Assembly: GCF_014695385.1 (NCBI RefSeq)
Contig: NZ_JACJOD010000011.1
Span: 1-64,000 of the forward strand
Direction of reading: 5' to 3'
DNA: 64,000 nucleotides
Source of the DNA: Trichocoleus sp. FACHB-46
GTDB lineage: Bacteria; Cyanobacteriota; Cyanobacteriia; FACHB-46
Shown piece by piece: positions 1-9,022 of the stretch. The translations under genes were made by a program, and so were the position numbers. The notes beneath the pieces are model-generated. The model had not been told where the DNA came from and did no database searches. It saw nothing but the letters and a program-made list of their open reading frames with translations. The first letter of the stretch is position 1. Every line of letters begins with the position of its first letter.

Positions 1-2
1 TC

Positions 3-107
3 GCTTACCAGAGCAGCAAAACCATCTATCAAGTCAAGCATGGGATGCTCTCGGACTACTTGATTGCACAACTCAAGCATCCGTCTGTTCAGATGGCTCT
101 TGCGTAA
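3..107 (+). CDS. C-terminal fragment of an unidentified protein, possibly a transposase
   Basis: An open frame enters from the window's left edge and ends at a TAA at 105-107, giving 34 residues that finish in PSVQMALA. Its start lies outside the window. The tail has a basic, aromatic composition (IYQVKHGML, then YLIAQLKHPS) that reminds me of the C-termini of cyanobacterial IS transposases, but this is a resemblance from memory and not a domain match. No inverted repeat or target-site duplication could be paired, because the other end of any element is not visible. It could equally be an ordinary protein tail. Confidence 0.4.
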   Translation, partial: AYQSSKTIYQVKHGMLSDYLIAQLKHPSVQMALA

Positions 108-419
108 GTCCTGCCACAGAGAAAACCGAGGGCTGGGAGGAACGGTCTTAGCTTAGACACAAAAGACCTCAGCATCATTAAACTAGCCAAAACAAGCAAA
201 CTAACACAGCCAAGCGTTACATTCAGGCTTTGTCTACCCGTTTTGGTTGGTCTGTGAGACCTAGATCTAATCCACCTCATCTAACTGCTACGTCAACCCT
301 ACTCAGAATTCCTCATATTACTATTCATATTTGAAACAGAGAGCGATTGTTTGTACTAATCAAAGGGATGATCGTTACTAGACCATCCCTTCAAACGCCG
401 CAGCAATACCTACTACTTA
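108..419. other. Intergenic stretch, nothing recognised
   Basis: About 310 bases between the partial left-edge frame and the small membrane protein on the minus strand. Short open frames exist on both strands, but none has a ribosome binding site or a recognisable protein. No hairpin with a T-run was seen. Confidence 0.5.
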
Positions 420-818
420 TTAGTAAGACGATGGGATGTTCTGAGTCATATCTTTTTCAGGTAGGTGTCGTTCTCGCTTATCTATATCTGTTATCAGCTT
501 TATTTTGCTTTTTTCGACTTCTAGGTTAATCATTAATCGACCACTAGTCATTTGCATCGCTGTAATACAGAAAAGTGTAGAAACCCACAGTATGCAGATA
601 GCAGTTATGGACTGCCAAGCAAATAGTCCAAGCTTAGAACTTTGACCAATCTCTTTCTTTTGGGCCAGTTGTAGTTCTCTATCAGTTGGCAATGCTTGCT
701 TTGAAAGTAAATGTTTGGGCTCTAAAGTGGGAGCGATCGCGTCATAATTCTTCTCGGCCTTTTTCGATGCAAGGCCATTAGCTGCCACCTCTAGAATCTG
801 AGCCATAAACTTGTTCAT
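420..818 (-). CDS. Small membrane protein, unknown function
   Basis: A 132-residue protein that I do not recognise. The start is ATG at 818 (MNKFMAQ): a GGAG lies six bases upstream, and the identical arrangement is kept in the downstream duplicate. A GTG four codons earlier is possible but would use up the ribosome binding site. Residues 1-75 are hydrophilic. A single hydrophobic segment (AICILWVSTLFCITAM) lies near residues 80-97, and a charged coiled-coil-like tail rich in E, K and D follows. The layout suggests a one-span membrane protein with a cytoplasmic N-terminus. Its first 30 codons and the upstream 100 bases are repeated at 1187-1367, so the gene and its control region were once duplicated. 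Function unknown. Confidence 0.6.
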   Translation of the reverse strand: MNKFMAQILEVAANGLASKKAEKNYDAIAPTLEPKHLLSKQALPTDRELQLAQKKEIGQSSKLGLFAWQSITAICILWVSTLFCITAMQMTSGRLMINLEVEKSKIKLITDIDKRERHLPEKDMTQNIPSSY

Positions 819-914
819 TTTCAACTCCACAATTGAACAAGTTCTTCGCAGCCTGTATAACGGCTAACCTGTCAACATTTTTCTGTGAAATATAAACGAA
901 AGATCAGCATTCAG
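732..914. repeat. Direct repeat copy A (5' end and leader of small membrane protein gene)
   Basis: About 180 bases covering the first 30 codons and the upstream region of the small membrane protein. They recur with modest divergence at 1187-1367 in the same orientation. Coding and non-coding parts are both conserved, including TAACCTGTCAACATTTTTC. Confidence 0.75.
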
Positions 915-1089
915 GCTATTCATTATCGAAAACATTTGAAATTAAACACCTTGTGATATGCACATATAAAGGTCAAAATTCAAAGTCTCGCTATACTTGA
1001 GTGTATAGGTACCTAAATCCAGGCGTACAACCAAATACTGCGATCGCTTCAGAGGAATGAGCTTTGAAGTAAAAATCTTTATGGTTCTC

Positions 1090-1142
1090 AGTTCACCCAG
1101 CTAGAGAGATTATCGAAGATAATCTCTCTAGCTGGGTGAACT
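1090..1142. repeat. Perfect 25-bp inverted repeat with 3-base loop
   Basis: Arms at 1090-1114 and 1118-1142 are exactly complementary, with loop GAA at 1115-1117. The outer part begins AGTTCACCCAGCTAGAGAG. No T-run follows on either strand, so a simple intrinsic terminator is not the obvious reading. The hairpin sits between the two copies of the duplicated small-protein leader. It could be a mobile-element remnant, a small RNA or processing hairpin, or a bidirectional terminator. Confidence 0.85.
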
Positions 1143-1177
1143 TATTTAATAAGAATTGAAGACTTAAGTTCTTAGTA

Positions 1178-1273
1178 CTATTTAGTAGCGATCGCGTCAG
1201 GATTCTTCTCGGGCTTTTTCGATGCAAGACTATTAGCTGTCACCTCTAGAATCTGAGCCATAAACTTGTTCAT
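1178..1273 (-). pseudogene. Truncated 31-codon duplicate of the small membrane protein
   Basis: An ATG at 1273 opens a 31-residue frame (MNKFMAQILEVTANSLASKK, then a short tail) ending in TAG at 1178-1180. It matches the first 30 residues of the 420-818 protein with few substitutions and keeps the same GGAG six bases upstream. Similarity stops after the DAIA codons, so the membrane segment and tail are missing. It is most simply a broken duplicate. The intact reading frame and leader leave open a short expressed peptide. Confidence 0.6.
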
Positions 1274-1367
1274 TTTCAACTCCACAATTGAGCAAGCTCA
1301 CTCTGCCTGTATAACGACTAACCTGTCAACATTTTTCCATGACATACAAACAAAAGATTGCATTCAG
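1187..1367. repeat. Direct repeat copy B (leader and 5' end of truncated duplicate)
   Basis: This is the second copy of the 180-base repeat at 732-914, in the same orientation. It extends from the AGCGATCGCGTCA block through the start codon into the conserved upstream TAACCTGTCAACATTTTTC block. Confidence 0.75.
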
Positions 1368-1560
1368 CTCAAAAGAATCTTTAGATTACGGGCCGAAAAA
1401 TATACAAAGCTGACACTATTTCCCTCACTAATAAGCTTTGTAGACAGTGTGGCAGTTAATGCGTTTTATTAGCTTTTATCAGCTCTTCATATAAAGCCGA
1501 TGAATTTATTGACAGCATTTATCCAGAAATTGATCGCCCCACAGGTAGCAGGGCAGTTAC

Positions 1561-1734
1561 TTAATTGGAACCAAATTTTTGTTTGGCTTGCTCGTAGACT
1601 TCGACCGTGATTTGGTTGATGCCTGCCTCTTGAGCAAACTTCTCGATTTTTTTGCGGGCAGCTGGACGAACAAAGAAGGGAATTTCTTTGAGACGGGCTT
1701 CTGCGTCAGTGGTCCACTGAATTGCATCACTCAT
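1561..1734 (-). CDS. PCP-reductase-domain small protein
   Basis: A 57-residue protein starting at ATG 1734, with AGGAGA about nine bases upstream. The sequence contains EARLKEIPFFVR, PAARKKIEKFA and GINQITVEVYEQAK. This is the pattern of the small domain found at the C-terminus of the light-independent protochlorophyllide reductase B subunit (PCP_red type), which also exists as free-standing small proteins in cyanobacteria. The stand-alone form has no settled function that I know of; a structural or chlorophyll-related role is only inferred from the shared domain. The gene stands alone, with no chl genes nearby. Length and motif fit the family well. Confidence 0.85.
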   Translation of the reverse strand: MSDAIQWTTDAEARLKEIPFFVRPAARKKIEKFAQEAGINQITVEVYEQAKQKFGSN

Positions 1735-2545
1735 CGTCTGTATCTCCTATGGGCTCATTGATTTGGGCTTTGCACCATTTTTAGAGCGTAGACTTGCCTG
1801 GAACAGATGGCAAGAAAAAATCCAGACTTAAATTATTTTTATACCGTGAACCTACCGAGCTCAGCCGACAGGGTGAAAAAGCCGCTAGCTTTAGGCTTGA
1901 AGCGCCATAGTATAAAAAATTACAACTCATTATTCTTGGTTTGCGGTTCTATTTTTAATTGGCTAAGTAATTTTAGGGATGACATAGCTTTATCAAAAAT
2001 TTAGATTTGTGTCGTTAGTGTGAAGTTGACTCCAAAAAGTGTGAAATCAGTCAGAATAGTGCTGAATTACCAGGGTGCTGAAGCTATATCCGTTATCTTG
2101 AAAGCCGTTGCGCTAGAACAACGGCCTTCCTTCCCTCAGTTGTGTGCGCTCTGAAGTAATGATCATCTCTGATCACACGAATTCTGTTACCAATAACGTC
2201 TACTCGTTCGCGCCGAACGATTGCAGATAATCCGAGTCCAGTCGTAAGGTTAAGCGCTAATTGATGATGTTCGATTGTTGATGGAATTTTTGGTTTAAGT
2301 TTTTCTCATTCAAATTAAGGCGATCGCCCCAACTCAACTTAGCTGTACCAGCTATACCAGTCTTCCTTTCTGCATTTTGTGGAAACACTGTTTCCGCTGG
2401 CTTTAGTCTTGGCATTGTTCTCTATCCAGTTAAATAAATATCCCTCTGAGCCCTGCTCAGACAGTCACTTGGGCTGACAACATTCACACTGCTTTGGAAT
2501 TCAACTTTGCCTAACTCCACGCGACATCGTAGAGGAGGCAATCAG
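1735..2545. other. Long intergenic region upstream of the cellulase gene
   Basis: About 810 bases with no convincing gene. A 7-bp inverted repeat (GCCGTTG at 2104-2110, CAACGGC at 2119-2125) followed by a pyrimidine-rich run could be a weak terminator. The rest, up to the strong ribosome binding site before 2546, probably carries the cellulase promoter, but no clear -35/-10 pair could be picked. Confidence 0.4.
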
Positions 2546-4270
2546 ATGGCACGTCAAACGACACTGCAACAGCAATCTGCTCAAAGCCAGCTTGTGGCTC
2601 AGCGTTCTCGCACCGCTCGCTTTTGGCGGTCCTTTTATCGAGGAGCCTTTGTACTTTCGGTCCTTGGTTTCACCTTACAACCGGGTGCAATGCAAGTTGC
2701 CGATGCAGCCACCAATGCTCAACTGCCGCTATCTACGAAAGGATCTCGGATTGTGGATGCTAGCGGTCAGCCAGTCCTGTTACGAGGAATCAACTGGTTT
2801 GGTATCGAAACTGAAACCCATGCACCACATGGTTTGTGGGTGCGAGATTACAAAGAAATGCTGGCTCAAATCAAAAGCCAGGGTTATAACCTAATTCGCC
2901 TACCTTACTCGGTGCAATCGTTGCGATCGAGCACTGTGCAAGGGGTTGATTTCAGCATCGGCAGCAATCGCGAGCTGCAAGGCAAAACTCCCTTGCAAAT
3001 CATGGATTTGGTGATTCAAGAAGCCAACCGTCAAGGACTGCTAGTGCTGCTCGACAGTCATCGACTCAACGATCAGCAAATCCCTGAACTTTGGTATGGC
3101 GATGGTTTTACCGAAGCGGACTGGATCGACACTTGGAAAATGTTAGCCACTCGCTACAAGAACCAGTCGAACGTGATTGGTGCTGACTTGAAAAACGAAC
3201 CGCATGGTCGGGCCAGCTGGGGCACAAATGACCCTGCAACTGATTGGCGGTTGGCGGCAGAACGAGCGGGTAAAGCGATTCAGGCGATCGCACCCCATTG
3301 GTTAATTGTGGTAGAGGGCGTCGAGAAAAACGTGGCAGGGCAACAACTTGCCAACCATTGGTGGGGCGCTAACTTAGAAGGCGTGAAGAATAACCCGGTG
3401 CGTTTACCTGTAGCCAACAAGCTAGTTTATTCTCCGCACGAGTACGGTCCTGGTGTTTTCAACCAAGCTTGGTTCTCTGATCCAACTTTCCCCAACAACC
3501 TGCCAACCCGTTGGGAAACTGGATTCCACTACATTGCCACTCAAGGAATTGCGCCCATCTTGGTTGGGGAGTTTGGCGGGCGACAAGTCGATAGCACCTC
3601 CAAAGAGGGGATTTGGCAACGCAAATTTGTTGAGTTTATTAACCAGAAAAATCTCAGTTTTACTTACTGGAGCTGGAACCCCAACAGTGGTGATACGGGT
3701 GGCATTCTGCAAGATGACTGGCGCACTGTTAATGCTGCTAAGCAACAACTTTTAGGTTCGTTGCTCTCACTGGCCACTGGTGTGGTTGGTTCTACCACCA
3801 ATCAGATTGGCAGTACGACTCCCAGTCCTACGCCCAGCCCAACTCCTGCCCCTAGTCCAACTCCCGTACCCAGCCCCAGTCCGAGCCCAACCCCCAGCCC
3901 AGCTCCTGCTCCCAGTCCAAGTCCATCTCCTACGCCAACACCAACTCCTACTCCCACACCTACAACTTCCACTGCACTAAAAGCAGAAGCGATTATGCAA
4001 TCCGATTGGGCTTCTGGCTTTTGTACCAATCTTCGTGTGACCAACTCTGGCACAACGAATAGTGGCTCTAACTGGCAAGTGACTTTTCAAATGAATCAAG
4101 CCGCGATCGCTAATAGCTGGAATGGCAATTTGGTGAAGCAAAGCACAGGTTATGTCGCCACGGCTCCAGATTGGGCCAGAGTCATTGCGCCAAACCAAAC
4201 CCTAGAGATGGGTTTCTGTGCCAACAAACTCGGCACCGACTATAAACCCACTCAAGTGACGGTGAAATAA
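2546..4270 (+). CDS. Secreted GH5 endoglucanase (cellulase) with CBM2
   Basis: The product is predicted to hydrolyse beta-1,4-glucan outside the cell. I chose ATG 2546 (MARQTTL, 574 residues) because GGAGG lies nine bases upstream; a TTG 39 bases earlier has no such site. A basic N-region and hydrophobic stretch ending ADA-A near residues 50-56 look like a signal peptide. The GH5 domain spans about residues 65-405: RGINWFG, acid/base Glu in KNEPHG (about 218) and nucleophile Glu in VGEFGG (about 342). Motifs such as [18 protein letters not shown] and [14 protein letters not shown] closely resemble Acidothermus E1, a GH5 subfamily 1 cellulase. A Pro-Ser-Thr linker (about 425-476) leads to a CBM2-like domain with two cysteines and several tryptophans. 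It is a single gene with a long upstream region. Confidence 0.93.
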   Translation: MARQTTLQQQSAQSQLVAQRSRTARFWRSFYRGAFVLSVLGFTLQPGAMQVADAATNAQLPLSTKGSRIVDASGQPVLLRGINWFGIETETHAPHGLWVRDYKEMLAQIKSQGYNLIRLPYSVQSLRSSTVQGVDFSIGSNRELQGKTPLQIMDLVIQEANRQGLLVLLDSHRLNDQQIPELWYGDGFTEADWIDTWKMLATRYKNQSNVIGADLKNEPHGRASWGTNDPATDWRLAAERAGKAIQAIAPHWLIVVEGVEKNVAGQQLANHWWGANLEGVKNNPVRLPVANKLVYSPHEYGPGVFNQAWFSDPTFPNNLPTRWETGFHYIATQGIAPILVGEFGGRQVDSTSKEGIWQRKFVEFINQKNLSFTYWSWNPNSGDTGGILQDDWRTVNAAKQQLLGSLLSLATGVVGSTTNQIGSTTPSPTPSPTPAPSPTPVPSPSPSPTPSPAPAPSPSPSPTPTPTPTPTPTTSTALKAEAIMQSDWASGFCTNLRVTNSGTTNSGSNWQVTFQMNQAAIANSWNGNLVKQSTGYVATAPDWARVIAPNQTLEMGFCANKLGTDYKPTQVTVK

Positions 4271-4340
4271 CCAGCGATCGCAATTTGTGCTCCTCAGGTT
4301 TCTCTAGACAGTGATTGAGTTGCCACGTGCAACATTGTGA

Positions 4341-4360
4341 GGGCGAATCCCCATTCGCCC
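4341..4360. repeat. Palindromic GGGCGAAT hairpin
   Basis: Arms GGGCGAAT (4341-4348) and ATTCGCCC (4353-4360) flank a CCCC loop. The element sits between the cellulase gene and the next gene. It resembles the dispersed GGGGCGAAT/ATTCGCCCC palindromes common in cyanobacterial intergenic DNA. It may also stop or stabilise the upstream transcript, although no T-run follows. Confidence 0.7.
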
Positions 4361-4387
4361 CTACCTGCACCTTCATTTGGATTCATT

Positions 4388-4720
4388 ATGCAGAAATTGT
4401 TTGTTCGGTTGGCTACGGCTGTAACTGCTTTACTGGTCAGTGCTCCAGCGATCGCTCAAGTAGACACCCCTCGTCCAGCAACCACGATCAATCTCAGCTC
4501 GGATACTCCCGTTTGCTACATGGAAACCGACAGTAACCAACTAATCAACTTAGAAAACTTGTGTGGGCAGCGATCGCCCCAACCTACGGTGGCTGCCTTT
4601 AACTGCAATCGCACCGCCAGTGGCAACTACATCAACAGTAACTCCGGAGGTGGCTCAGTCTACGTCCCAGCAGATGTTCGCAAAGGGGAAGCTTACGAAC
4701 GGCAGAGCCAATGTGGCTAG
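4388..4720 (+). CDS. Small secreted protein, unknown function
   Basis: A 110-residue protein starting at ATG 4388 (MQKLFVRLA). Residues 1-22 form a classic signal peptide (LATAVTALLVSAPAIAQ) with an AIA-Q cleavage site. The mature part has four cysteines (PVCYM, NLCGQ, FNCNR, SQCG), which could form two disulphides, and is rich in Asn, Ser and Thr. I do not recognise a domain, though similar short exported proteins occur widely in cyanobacteria. It follows the cellulase in the same direction after about 117 bases, separated by the GGGCGAAT hairpin, so co-transcription is uncertain. Confidence 0.75.
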   Translation: MQKLFVRLATAVTALLVSAPAIAQVDTPRPATTINLSSDTPVCYMETDSNQLINLENLCGQRSPQPTVAAFNCNRTASGNYINSNSGGGSVYVPADVRKGEAYERQSQCG

Positions 4721-4742
4721 TTGCAAGCGATCGCTAGAAGCC

Positions 4743-5363
4743 CTAACCCTTGCGCGTGGCAGAGTCCGATGCCACAATTGCTTTGACTTCTTGCAATAGA
4801 GCATCCTGCTCCCGCTTGAGAACTTCTAGCCGATTCACAATTTCCGTCAATCTTTGCTGCTTCGATTCAGCTTCTTGCTTTGGACCCGAAGCCAGGGCTG
4901 CCTGAAATGACTTAGTACTAAAACCAAACAACCATTGGCTGAGCTGCCAAGGCGATCGCAGCAAAGCTAATCCTGCCCGTTGAATTAACTGGGCGATCGC
5001 ACTGAACAATCCTTGTAACAGTACCAACAACACCAGCAGCAACCCAACCGAGATCAAAGGATGCTGAATCAGCCAAGCCCAAAACTGATGTCCCGCCATC
5101 CACTGTTGTATTGCCCCACCCAAGGCATTTTGCATCGCGTCAGCCATACCACTACTCAAGCTCCCAGTTTGCTGCACTGTGCCTTCTACTGAGCTTTTGG
5201 CTTGTTCAACTGCATAAGTGATAGACATTTGTGCTTGTTGAGCTGTAGCACTCACAGCATCTGCCGCTCTAACTCTAGCCTGCTCAGCATGCGTCAGAAC
5301 CTGGTTCGTTGTAGCCCGCAAAGTATTGGAAATAGGATTGAGACCATCAACTTTGATCGTCAT
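4743..5363 (-). CDS. Membrane protein with C-terminal coiled coil, unknown function
   Basis: A 206-residue protein that I do not recognise. The N-terminal 75 residues are Ala/Gln/Thr-rich and helical, resembling phasin-like or apolipoprotein-like amphipathic helices (AEQARVRAADAVSATAQQAQ). A strong hydrophobic segment, LISVGLLLVLLVLLQGLF, lies near residues 104-121 and is followed by a second weaker amphipathic stretch. The C-terminal 45 residues (RLTEIVNRLEVLKREQDALLQEV) form a coiled coil. The start is either ATG 5363 or the adjacent GTG 5366; neither has a strong ribosome binding site. It converges with the secreted protein gene, leaving about 22 bases between the stops. Confidence 0.75.
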   Translation of the reverse strand: MTIKVDGLNPISNTLRATTNQVLTHAEQARVRAADAVSATAQQAQMSITYAVEQAKSSVEGTVQQTGSLSSGMADAMQNALGGAIQQWMAGHQFWAWLIQHPLISVGLLLVLLVLLQGLFSAIAQLIQRAGLALLRSPWQLSQWLFGFSTKSFQAALASGPKQEAESKQQRLTEIVNRLEVLKREQDALLQEVKAIVASDSATRKG

Positions 5364-5542
5364 CACTCTATTTAGATACGACTGAATAAGACGCCTTACC
5401 CTGCCAAGCTACCAACCGAGACCATAACCTGGGGACCTATGAACCAAATTCTTAGAAAACCGACACAGATAGATACAGTTTGATCATTGGACTGATATTC
5501 AACTTTCAAGCTCAAAGCCCTTCAAAAACTTTTGGAGGGAGC

Positions 5543-5566
5543 CTGAGGGACGCAACCGTCCCTCAG
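5543..5566 (-). terminator. Hairpin downstream of ilvD, possible terminator
   Basis: Arms CTGAGGGACG (5543-5552) and CGTCCCTCAG (5557-5566) are perfectly complementary, with a CAAC loop. Read on the minus strand they lie about 65 bases past the ilvD stop, with a short TTTT-containing stretch about a dozen bases further on. An intrinsic terminator is plausible but the T-run is displaced. Confidence 0.55.
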
Positions 5567-5629
5567 CGGGGGTTTGAGGGCAAGCGCCCCCAAGCATTTA
5601 CTGTCATGTAGAGAGCTGGGAAAAGACAA

Positions 5630-7312
5630 CTACAAACTCAGATCAGTCACCGCACCCACACTACTCGAAGCCACCAACTTCGCATACTTCGCTAAAACCC
5701 CCTTCGTATATCGAGGCGGACAAGGTTGCCAATTTGCCCGACGCTGCGCCAACTCCTCATCCGACACATTCAACTGCAACAGCCGCGCATCCGCATCAAT
5801 GGTAATAGTGTCGCCTTCTTGAACCAGCGCGATCGCACCTCCTACAGCCGCCTCAGGTGCAACGTGACCCACAACCATCCCGTAAGTGCCACCAGAGAAG
5901 CGACCATCTGTAATTAGACCTACCGAGTCACCCAACCCAGCCCCGATAATGGCTGATGTGGGAGCCAGCATTTCTCGCATCCCAGGACCACCTTTGGGAC
6001 CCTCGTAGCGGATGACAATCACATCTCCTGCTTGGATTTGCTTCGCCAGAATCGCTTTCAAACATTCTTCTTCCGACTCAAACACCCGTGCAGAGCCAGT
6101 GATGCGGCGGTTCTTCACCCCAGTTAGCTTCGCGACAGAACCTTCAGTCGCTAAGTTACCTTTGAGGATACCCAAGTGGCCTTGAGGATACATGGGATTG
6201 TTCCAGGGACGTATCACATCTTGGTCAACGCGAGGTTCAGCCGGGATTTCAGCCAGGACTTCAGCCAAAGTTTGCCCAGTCACAGTCAGCGCATCCCCAT
6301 GTAGCAGGCCATGTTCCAGCAGCATTTTCATCACTTGGGGAATGCCGCCCGCTTGGTGCAAATCAGTTGCGACGTATCGACCAGAGGGTTTGAGGTCACA
6401 CAAGACGGGCACACGGCCCCGGATAGTTTCAAAGTCGTCAATCGTGAGTTCAACGCCGATGGCATGGGCGATCGCGAGTAAGTGCAGCACCGCGTTAGTA
6501 GAACCACCTACAGCCATGATTACCGAGATCGCATTCTCAAAGGCTTTGCGAGTGAGAATTTGCTTGGGCAAAATTTGCTTGCGAATGGCATCGACCAAGA
6601 CAAAAGCTGACTTTTCAGCACTTTCCGCCTTCTCGGCATCTTCAGCCGCCATTGTGGAGGAGTAGATCAAGCTCATACCCATCGCTTCGATCGCGGAAGA
6701 CATGGTGTTAGCGGTATACATACCGCCGCAAGAACCTGCACCAGGGCAAGCTTTGCGTTCTACTTCTAGCAGTTCGTCTTGGCTGATCTTGCCAGCACTG
6801 TACTCGCCCACCGCTTCAAAGGCGCTAACCACGGTTAGATCTTTGCCGTTGTGATGCCCTGGCTTAATCGTGCCACCGTAAACAAAAACAGCCGGAATAT
6901 TCATCCGGGCGATCGCAATCATGGCCCCGGGCATGTTTTTGTCACAACCGCCTACGGCCAACACACCATCCATGCTTTGGCCCATACAGGCCGTCTCAAT
7001 CGAGTCAGCGATCACTTCGCGGGAAACCAGGGAGTACTTCATCCCTTCAGTTCCCATCGAAATACCGTCACTAATAGTAATGGTGCCAAACATCTGAGGC
7101 ATCGCCCCAGCCATTTTCACCCCTGTTTCTGCCCGCTTTGCCAAATCGTTTAGGCCCATATTGCACGGGGTAATCGTGCTATAACCGTTAGCGACCCCTA
7201 CAATGGGTTTGGTAAAGTCATCATCGCCAAATCCAACTGCCCGAAGCATGGCACGATTAGGCGATCGCTGGACACCTTGAGTTACGACTTGGCTTCTAAC
7301 GTTATCAGGCAT
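5630..7312 (-). CDS. ilvD: Dihydroxy-acid dehydratase
   Basis: This enzyme catalyses the third step of valine, leucine and isoleucine synthesis, dehydrating 2,3-dihydroxy-3-methyl acids to 2-oxo acids in the cytoplasm. The 560-residue length is normal. The three cysteines expected to bind the iron-sulphur cluster are present in [16 protein letters not shown] and [14 protein letters not shown]. Further family signatures are [15 protein letters not shown] and [19 protein letters not shown] near the C-terminus. The start is ATG 7312, with GGAAAGAAGA upstream. The gene is monocistronic and divergent from the first pentapeptide-repeat gene across about 290 bases. No attenuator-like leader peptide was noticed. 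Confidence 0.97.
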   Translation of the reverse strand: MPDNVRSQVVTQGVQRSPNRAMLRAVGFGDDDFTKPIVGVANGYSTITPCNMGLNDLAKRAETGVKMAGAMPQMFGTITISDGISMGTEGMKYSLVSREVIADSIETACMGQSMDGVLAVGGCDKNMPGAMIAIARMNIPAVFVYGGTIKPGHHNGKDLTVVSAFEAVGEYSAGKISQDELLEVERKACPGAGSCGGMYTANTMSSAIEAMGMSLIYSSTMAAEDAEKAESAEKSAFVLVDAIRKQILPKQILTRKAFENAISVIMAVGGSTNAVLHLLAIAHAIGVELTIDDFETIRGRVPVLCDLKPSGRYVATDLHQAGGIPQVMKMLLEHGLLHGDALTVTGQTLAEVLAEIPAEPRVDQDVIRPWNNPMYPQGHLGILKGNLATEGSVAKLTGVKNRRITGSARVFESEEECLKAILAKQIQAGDVIVIRYEGPKGGPGMREMLAPTSAIIGAGLGDSVGLITDGRFSGGTYGMVVGHVAPEAAVGGAIALVQEGDTITIDADARLLQLNVSDEELAQRRANWQPCPPRYTKGVLAKYAKLVASSSVGAVTDLSL

Positions 7313-7600
7313 TCTTCTTTCCTGTAAAAGCTGTGAGGATTCGGTTCATTGCTTTCTCTGATTTTGTCAGAATGCAAGACTATTGGTGATGTTGTTTATC
7401 CTCACAGTAATGACTAAATCGCTGGCCTGATTTTTCTCTGACCCTTTTCAGAAAAGATTAATTGCCATCGTCACCAGTGGCGAAACAAGTAGCGAACGAG
7501 GCGATCGCTCGGAAAATTAAACTCTTAAGAATTAAAAGGAATGATGCACCTTGTATCCATTAAGGCACTCTAAAGCTAGTGACAGCAAAAGCGGACTAAG

Positions 7601-8443
7601 ATGACCTGGGTGCCTATGGATTTACTCAAGCGGTATGCAGCAGGCGAGCGAGATTTTCGCAGTGCCAATTTAGCAGGTGCAGATTTAGTCAAAGCCGATC
7701 TAAGTGAGGCGAATCTGCGAGGAGCTAATTTGAGCGGTGCCAAGCTGCTGGGTGCTTCCTTAATTGGCACAAATCTGAGAGAAGCCAATCTTCGCAATGC
7801 GAATTTACAAGCAAACTTGCAAGAAGCAAATCTCACAGGCGCTGACCTCACGGGTGTGGATTTACGAGAAGCTAAGTTGCAGACTGCCAATCTGCGGGGG
7901 GCCAATCTCACTAACGCGATTTGTGTGGCGGCTGATTTCAGTGAGGCGAGTTTGAGTGAAGCGAACTTACGCGGCGCTGATCTAAGTCGAGCCAAATTGG
8001 CAGAGGCGGCTTTGAATCGGGCCAACTTAACTGATGCGATTCTCAACGGAGCGATGTTAGAAGCGGCCAATCTCACCAATGCCATTTTGCAAGGGGCCGC
8101 CTTAGAGCTAGCTAACCTCACCAACGCCATTATGAATGGAGCCATTTTAGAATTGGCTAACCTGCAAGGGGCGCACCTCAGCCGTGCCCGCTTAAGCGGA
8201 GCCACCTTGATCAAGGCAAACTTGTCAGGAGCAAATCTGAGAGGCGCGAATTTGAGTTGGACTACCTTACGAGGGGCCAACTTGAGTCGCGCCAATCTTT
8301 ACCGAGCCAACCTGAGTTGGGCCAACCTCAGCGAAGGTAATTTGCAAGAAGCGATTTTGATCGATGCCAAACTCAATCAGGTGAATTTCCGTAACACTAG
8401 CTTAATCGGAGCCATCATGCCTAACGGTAGAACCTATGAGTAG
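7601..8443 (+). CDS. Pentapeptide-repeat protein 1
   Basis: A 280-residue protein built almost entirely of A(N/D)LXX five-residue repeats, expected to fold as a right-handed quadrilateral beta-helix. The N-terminus carries the short motif LLKRYAAGERDF shared with two further genes in the window, and the C-terminus ends in AIMPNGRTYE, also shared. One register break (NLQANLQEANL) near residues 65-75 shortens a coil by two residues. No signal peptide, membrane segment or extra catalytic domain is seen. The start is ATG 7601; an in-frame ATG at 7616 is possible, but the relatives have residues before LLKRY. Some proteins of this fold bind gyrase or act as scaffolds. Function here is unknown. Confidence 0.9.
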   Translation: MTWVPMDLLKRYAAGERDFRSANLAGADLVKADLSEANLRGANLSGAKLLGASLIGTNLREANLRNANLQANLQEANLTGADLTGVDLREAKLQTANLRGANLTNAICVAADFSEASLSEANLRGADLSRAKLAEAALNRANLTDAILNGAMLEAANLTNAILQGAALELANLTNAIMNGAILELANLQGAHLSRARLSGATLIKANLSGANLRGANLSWTTLRGANLSRANLYRANLSWANLSEGNLQEAILIDAKLNQVNFRNTSLIGAIMPNGRTYE

Positions 8444-8474
8444 GTTTTGGCCAGCTCGACCTAAGCGATCGCCC

Positions 8475-8804
8475 CTACTTGAGTGGATCATGGCCCCAGT
8501 TCATTAGAGAGTAACGCCAGCGAGTCTGCTCAATATTCCCAGATGGGTGTTGAGCTAAGTGGCGGTGGACATAGCTGATCACTCGCTTCATTTGGGACAA
8601 ATCACCTTCGTCGTAGTCTGCTTGGGATTTGCTGAGCAGCTCAACGATGTGTTTACCAGATTGATGGCCGATGGATTCATGTCCTAATTCTTTCTGACCT
8701 ACCGCTTTGGACTCTTCGGTTTGAAGCCAAGTGTTGAGTTCGCGAGCCGTCATATTGACAGTTTGCTTAAACTCTTCAACCACTGATTTAGCATCTGTAG
8801 TCAT
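8475..8804 (-). CDS. DUF3140-family protein
   Basis: A 109-residue soluble protein. It contains FKQTVNMTARELNTWLQTEES, GHESGKHI-like residues (SIGHQSGKHIVELL) and a C-terminal RHLAQHP, RWRYSLMNWGHDP, which match the DUF3140 family as I remember it. Function is unknown. It lies two bases downstream of the DUF2945 gene, so the pair is almost certainly one transcript. The two families are commonly neighbours in bacteria. The composition suggests a small helical, possibly DNA-associated protein, but no binding motif can be pointed to. Confidence 0.85.
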   Translation of the reverse strand: MTTDAKSVVEEFKQTVNMTARELNTWLQTEESKAVGQKELGHESIGHQSGKHIVELLSKSQADYDEGDLSQMKRVISYVHRHLAQHPSGNIEQTRWRYSLMNWGHDPLK

Positions 8805-8806
8805 TT

Positions 8807-9022
8807 TTAGTCCTCCACTTTTTTGAGGGCTTCGGGTTTGTGAGCCGCTTGTTTGCCAGTTTTTTCACTTTCAACTAAATACTCAGGATGCTCTTGAGAA
8901 GCTGCAACATGATGCCCTTTAATTTCAGTTGGAGCAGTAAGCTTTTGCTTGACCTCACCTTGGGTTGTCCCCTGAGAGGTCTTCCACTCCACTGAATCGC
9001 CCTGCTTAAATTGTTCTGTCAT
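8807..9022 (-). CDS. DUF2945 (hypervirulence-associated, Tudor-like) protein
   Basis: A 71-residue protein beginning MTEQFKQGDSVEWKTSQGTTQGEV. It continues with KGHHVAASQEHPEYLVESEKTGKQAAHKPEAL, the classic layout of the DUF2945/HVA1 family, a small Tudor/SH3-like beta barrel. The biochemical role is unsettled. It is the first gene of a two-gene unit with the DUF3140 gene, the stop and next start being two bases apart. Start ATG 9022 is preceded by GAGGTAACTGCA on the minus strand, a good ribosome binding site. Confidence 0.9.
   Translation of the reverse strand: MTEQFKQGDSVEWKTSQGTTQGEVKQKLTAPTEIKGHHVAASQEHPEYLVESEKTGKQAAHKPEALKKVED

Noticed and set aside
1-420. Complete insertion sequence at the left edge
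   Set aside because: Only a C-terminal fragment is visible, no terminal inverted repeat pair could be found, and the element cannot be confirmed.
3802-4053. Gly/Val-rich minus-strand frame inside the cellulase
   Set aside because: It is the reverse reading of the Pro-Ser-Thr linker. Composition is forced by the linker codons.
7576-8295. Minus-strand frame opposite pentapeptide-repeat gene 1
   Set aside because: Regular Arg/Leu/Ala pattern mirrors the pentapeptide codons, and the same happens opposite the other two repeat genes. Not a real gene.
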